From the NCBI RefSeq assembly GCF_021347895.1, contig NC_067116.1:42541628-42605627 (forward strand): a DNA stretch of 64,000 nt, in the 5' to 3' direction. Below, one piece after another: positions 60,901 through 64,000 of this stretch. This DNA comes from Acanthochromis polyacanthus. Lineage: Eukaryota > Chordata > Actinopteri > Pomacentridae. Each line of letters begins with the position of its first letter. Position 1 is the stretch's first letter. The position numbers were made by a program, and so were the translations under genes. The notes under the pieces were generated by a model. The model did no database searches and was not told the origin of the DNA. It saw nothing but the letters and a program-made list of their open reading frames with translations.

Positions 60901-61623
60901 AATGAATCATGATAGTGATTTCTAGTCATTAGTTATGAAAACAGAAGTATTACTGTCAAAAAATACGCAGACCATAAATGAATCCATCCATCCATCCATC
61001 CATCCATTCTCTATACACCGCTTTATCCTCCATAAATGAATGTTAAAACAGAAATAAATTGTAAATGGGCAATTAAATGAATAAATAGGTGAGCATATGA
61101 AATAATGTTCTGCCAAGATCGTCACCAACAATGAATCTTAATATGTAATTTTGCAATAAAATAAAGAGAAATTAAGTTAAAATATTAGACATATGTCATA
61201 GACAATGTGCTTGAAAACCCGTCCCTAAAGTGCTGCAGTGGTTCAGTACCTCTTCCAGCAGAGAGGCCGGGATGGGGCGTTTGTTAATGGCTGCTGCTTT
61301 GACAATGAGCTTTCTAGCCTCTTCTGTCCTCCCTCTGTTTAACAACCACCTGGCTGACTCTGGAATGAACCTTAAAGACAATATGACACTTCCAGTTGTC
61401 TCTAATTTACAAAACGAAACAATAATAGGCAAAAACAAAGAACAGAATGCCTACCATATGTAAACAACAGTCAAGGCAAGGGGAGTTGCTGAGATCAGTT
61501 GAGCCAGGCTCCATTTTCGGATGCCATAGATCAAACCAGCGAGGATGCACTGTCCGATTGCATCAAATATCTCTGTCACACCTGCTCCCCATGATCTTTT
61601 GGATGCCCCGAGCCATTCAGTGG
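57916..61623 (-). CDS. SLC22-family organic ion transporter (SLC22A13-like), 3' seven exons
   Basis: Polyspecific plasma-membrane transporter for organic anions/cations of the major facilitator superfamily (normally 12 membrane segments, about 550 residues). Exons (descending): 61623-61455, 61370-61250, 60827-60733, 60503-60289, 60205-60097, 59967-59761, 57985-57916. All junctions are AG/GT with consistent phase, giving 327 residues and a TAG stop. Family signatures: EW at the start of the sixth-helix block, PESARWLLNRG after helix 6, YY in helix 7, TQLLFGVFEVPA and FGRK around helices 8-9, ELFPTSVRR, and LLLPETRNKELPET at the end. Exon sizes 169, 215 and 109 are, as I recall, typical of exons 4, 7 and 8 of this family. 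Exons 1-3 (about 220 residues) must lie right of the window. ESARWLL plus ...KAAAINKRP and GVFEVPA look closest to SLC22A13 among the members I remember; SLC22A7 is the alternative. Confidence 0.88.
58075..59677 (-). mobile_element. DNA transposon with about 150-bp inverted ends and a CXC-protein ORF
   Basis: Both ends start TAGTGGGGCAGATTA and share 'ctttcact-gatggtacaagcaccaaatttt', 'caaaaaagcacgttggcca' and 'aagatggccgcca' over about 150 bp (58075-58225 and, inverted, 59519-59677). AGA flanks both sides (58072-58074, 59678-59680), a possible 3-bp target duplication. The minus strand carries two overlapping frames of a transposon-type protein. The element fills the last SLC22 intron: 89 bp from exon 10 and 83 bp from exon 9. 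I cannot assign it to a named superfamily. Confidence 0.8.
58504..59291 (-). pseudogene. frameshifted transposon protein with HAFTGCD and CXC motifs
   Basis: Frame 1 (from 59291) reads GTDILVLAVSAFATLQ and YVWVEFGHSKSIRWFP. Frame 2 (59154-58504, 216 codons to the stop) reads MLFFHAFTGCDVVSSFRGRG, then RASLVQHVKRSAFQAACIWG, and ends in a cysteine cluster (KCRCTQECRGHCKCYR, LKCTQLCSCKC). The frames switch near 59075-59100, so one net frameshift separates them. The 'hAxTGCDTvSsffGkGK...CXC' architecture recurs in uncharacterised transposon proteins of fish and invertebrates; 'VLAV..TGCD' resembles PIN-like nuclease folds. The N-terminal part is absent. Confidence 0.72.
59761..59967 (-). CDS. SLC22 exon 9: helices 11-12
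   Basis: 207 nt, phase 2 to phase 2. It encodes RSATALGSMVSKVGPILAPP, VYHWAIPISVVSSFTIISGA and LGLLLPETRNKELPETASDA. The last motif is the C-terminal signature of the family. The acceptor is ttttcag/A and the donor AACAG/GTATGC. Confidence 0.93.
60097..60205 (-). CDS. SLC22 exon 8: helix 10 and ELFPTSVR
   Basis: 109 nt, phase 1 to phase 2. It encodes SYPTASTCLAVASRVCMIFM and AVVCAVYMQELFPTSV, the equivalent of 'FxxxYxYxxELYPTxxR'. The acceptor is cttcag/GT. Two donors overlap; AG/GTAGGT after 60097 is chosen because it gives PTSVRR in frame with exon 9. Confidence 0.88.
60289..60503 (-). CDS. SLC22 exon 7: helices 7-9
   Basis: 215 nt, phase 2 to phase 1. It encodes FSLFLSYYSVYFNMARLG, VFVTQLLFGVFEVPALLLSM, EIFGRK and a hydrophobic helix LLIGGLCSMLILAVPE. 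The acceptor is ttgaag/G and the donor GAAA/GTAAGC. Confidence 0.92.
60733..60827 (-). CDS. SLC22 exon 6: cytosolic loop to helix 7
   Basis: 95 nt, phase 0 to phase 2. It encodes INVNDPVNEGGIKLIFGSRL and LARYFFVVSLAW; the W codon is split by the intron, as usual at this position in the family. The acceptor is ccacag/ATT and the donor ATG/GTAAGT. Confidence 0.83.
60984..61030 (-). mobile_element. 3' end fragment of a Mermaid/DANA-type SINE
   Basis: On the minus strand this reads '...ataaagcggtgtatagagaatgg' followed by a (GGAT)n tail, identical in kind to the ends of the two full SINEs. The 5' part is absent. It lies in the SLC22 intron between exons 5 and 6. Confidence 0.65.
61250..61370 (-). 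CDS. SLC22 exon 5: PESARWLL loop
   Basis: 121 nt, phase 2 in and phase 0 out. It encodes FIPESARWLLNRGRTEEARK and AAAINKRPIPASLLEE: the family signature plus the start of the large cytosolic loop. The acceptor is tttaag/G and the donor GAG/GTACTG. Confidence 0.92.
61455..61623 (-). CDS. SLC22 exon 4: helices 5-6
   Basis: 169 nt, phase 1 in and phase 2 out. It encodes ATEWLGASKRSW, EIFDAIGQCILAGLIYGIRK and ISATPLALTVVYIW. The acceptor is ttgcag/CC and the donor ATG/GTAGGC. This is the first exon of the gene inside the window. Confidence 0.87.
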
Positions 61624-61839
61624 CTGCAATAATCAAAATATAAGACTAATTATCTTTATATTACATTAACATGGTGACATAGAAAAAGAAAACAACCACT
61701 TGAAGGGTTAGGGATAGGTTTCAATGTTAAACACTCTAACTGCTGTAACTACCTATTTTACTTCCATGAATCAGCATATATCATGTTAAACTTTTGCTGA
61801 ATATTGTCATTATTTGCCCATCAGCTCTTCTGTCTCCGT

Positions 61840-62400
61840 AGTCACAAAACATCTGATGAGGTTTCCCACTGTCATGGACTGAAAAGATATACGTAGCTAT
61901 GACAACGTCACCCACGGGTTTGTTGATGACTGGACTTTGAAATTTGACCATCCACATCTTGGTCTCTTTAAAACAGACATGTTAAGCGAGGGGTAAATCT
62001 GAGTAAGAATTTGAGGACAGAACATATCTCCTTAATGTCATGACCTGCCAGTTTTAAGGTAGTCCCACCTTAAAGCATACCCTGCTTTATTGTCCATTTT
62101 ACTCTGAATGGAACCACAATCAAGGATCAAGGACATGGAGACCATCCTGCTTTAAAGTAGACCTCAAACCAGCAACTGAGACCATAAACTCATGCGGAAA
62201 ATGTTTACTGAGGTAACAAATCAAGTCAGAGGCAGATCTGTTTAATCCTAGACTTCCCCACAATCGGACTGCTTTGCAACCAAAGAAGTCGCCCCCTATT
62301 GGCGGTTAGAAAGAATGCAGATTTAAAGCACTTTCGCATTAACTTCACTTTTCTGACCCAGAAGCTACATCCATCTTTTACATACAGTCTGTGGGCTTGA
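61840..62400. repeat. probable interspersed repeat remnant in the SLC22 intron
   Basis: Ends with 'aagctacatccatcttttacatacagtctg', a tail I recognise as very common in fish repeats. The upstream segment has a short open stretch on the minus strand but no family was recognised. No SLC22 exon found here. Confidence 0.4.
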
Positions 62401-63447
62401 TTAGCTTGTAAACTATTTGCAAAACTCCATTTTTGCGTTCTTGCCCATTGTAAAAGAATAACTGAAATGACTTACTTATGTAAAATATTAAAACATTGGC
62501 AACAAAATATGCTAGCTATTAAAAGTTAAAAACTTTTTTCCCATTAACCCTTAGGGCCCTAGAGGGGTTTAGGTCCATTTTGACAAATTCTGATTTTGCC
62601 TTTATATTTCACCTTAAAAGCTGTTGATCTTGCTTTGCTAGGTATCTTTTTTTCAGCACAACCTCACCTGTGTGATTCTATAATTATTTAGACATTTTGA
62701 TATAATGTATGGACACACTTGACCTAAAATAGCAGAAAAAATACAAAATCCGAGTAGAAAAAGTTAGATTTTTTTGCTGTGGACACCATAAACATGTGTA
62801 ATGAATCTTTTTCAGAACTTATAATGTAAATATAAATTGTTGTCATAAAATAATGTACAAATTTAGCAGTTAACACAGTTATATACCACTATTTGAACTA
62901 AAATGGAGGAATTTTTTTATTCGTTTTTGCACAACTATTTACAAAATCATGAGGAGTCACAATAAAATTTTACATAAATGAATTTGTACCATTCCAAAAA
63001 GCTTTTCTGTCCACCACAATCTCTACAATGACAAAAAACAATAGAAACAGTCTTTAGGACCACAGGGAGAATCCAGAGTCCTGGTGTTCTCCTTGCTAGA
63101 ATATGTTCATTATGGATGTTATTATTATTGTTGTTTTATTTATTATTATTTATTTTTAATATAATTATTGTTATTATATTTATTAGTTATTATATTATTA
63201 GTAGTAGCAGTAATATATTACATCTGAAACAAAATCTTCATTTTCTGTGCATCTTTGGTGTCGAGCAGAGAGTGATCTGTGGCCAAAGCCAGTGAAGGAC
63301 GTGCTGCTCTCCCAAAGAGTTATAACTATCACCTGACTAAAAAAATTTTTTAAAAAATGACAGAAAGTTCCAAATCCGCACTTTGGCCATCTCTCCTCTG
63401 TGTATTTCTAGAACATTCCACTCTCTTACTATGAACACAGAGACTGG

Positions 63448-63495
63448 GGGCGTGTCTGTGGGCGTGTCTGTGGGCGTGTCTGTGGGCGTGTCTGT
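63448..63495. repeat. 12-bp minisatellite, four exact copies
   Basis: The unit GGGCGTGTCTGT is repeated four times without error, followed by a partial degenerate unit. On either strand it translates as a repeating Thr-Asp-Thr-Pro or Val-Gly-Val-Ser, but no supported gene contains it. Confidence 0.95.
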
Positions 63496-64000
63496 GCGCC
63501 GCTCCCCATCAGAGCGTCTGACACTCAGCTCCAAGTTTCTCAGTCACCTTTGGGGAAATCCAGTTTCACGTTTTTACTCCAGAGAATGCCAGGTTTGTGA
63601 AAATCTGGTCCACATTTCCTTCCTACACCAAGCATAACTCCAAAGGTCTGTGTTCTCACCAGATGCTTTCAGCAGAGAGGACTCTCCACTGAGTCCAAAG
63701 TTCAAAATTTCGCCGCGCATAAAAGAGGCTGGAAATAGCTCCGATGAAGTTCGGTAAAAATGTGGCGTTTATTATTGATCATATCTCTGGTTTTACTTGG
63801 CCGATCAACATGATTCAAAAACTGGTAGAAAGTTCAAAATCTGTACTTTCAGCACACGTTTAAAGAGAGACTCGCCGACGCTTCATTTCCTGCTTTGTTT
63901 TGATTACCGCGACGCAACAAGAAAACGCTCCAGAGCGTCTTTCGGGTGGCAAGGGTTAAACCTGCAGAACAGTGGAAGCATAAAAATGAAAGAAAATAGT

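Larger units (their letters stand above)
61624..64000. other. SLC22 intron 3, right edge of the window
   Basis: Upstream of SLC22 exon 4. Holds the repeat remnant at 61840-62400, A/T-rich sequence, an (ATT)n-like patch at 63115-63200 and the minisatellite at 63448. No match to the expected exon 3 (GRR/'RFLTG' region) was found. Confidence 0.5.

Overview
The window is nuclear DNA from a ray-finned fish, most likely a percomorph teleost. Evidence: short GT-AG exons separated by long AT-rich introns, a tRNA-derived SINE of the Mermaid/DANA kind, a second SINE with the 'ctttgctgcatgtc' body, many Tc1/mariner remnants with 'caaaagtttgg' ends, palindromic hAT elements, and L2/RTE-like LINE fragments. 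Species cannot be told from this sequence alone.

Two protein-coding genes can be reconstructed, both on the minus strand. (1) An ADAM10-like membrane metalloprotease gene runs from its start codon at 43582 down to 3443. I can join 14 exons in one continuous frame (1947 nt, 649 codons): signal peptide, prodomain with cysteine switch and furin site, zinc protease, disintegrin and cysteine-rich domains. The transmembrane and cytoplasmic exons are not visible in the remaining 3.4 kb and presumably lie beyond position 1. (2) The 3' part of an SLC22-family transporter gene (SLC22A13-like; seven exons, 61623 to the stop at 57916) lies upstream of the ADAM10-like gene in the same orientation. Its first three exons should lie beyond the right edge.

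By region: 1-3.4 kb holds a solo LTR and a SINE. 3.4-43.6 kb is the ADAM10-like gene, with introns full of repeats: two Tc1-family elements nested at 4-5.4 kb, a pair of piggyBac-like elements at 20 and 33 kb, a hAT palindrome at 22.4 kb, a 450-bp palindrome at 26 kb, LINE fragments at 14 and 35 kb, a 0.7-kb inverted-repeat element at 41 kb and a SINE at 42.7 kb. 43.6-57.9 kb is intergenic: degenerate tandem arrays at 44.5 and 49 kb, a second hAT palindrome at 51 kb, a SINE nested in a Tc1-like element at 52.5 kb, and a LINE interrupted by a TTAA-flanked element at 55.8-56.7 kb. 57.9-61.6 kb is the SLC22 gene. Its last intron is almost entirely one inverted-repeat DNA transposon carrying a frameshifted CXC-domain ORF, the best candidate here for an undescribed element. 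61.6-64 kb is repeat-rich intron with a 12-bp minisatellite.

The two genes have no obvious shared pathway. The ADAM10-like protein would shed ectodomains at the cell surface; the SLC22 protein would move organic ions across the plasma membrane. All coordinates were worked out by eye from splice signals and reading frame; no alignment or database search was run.
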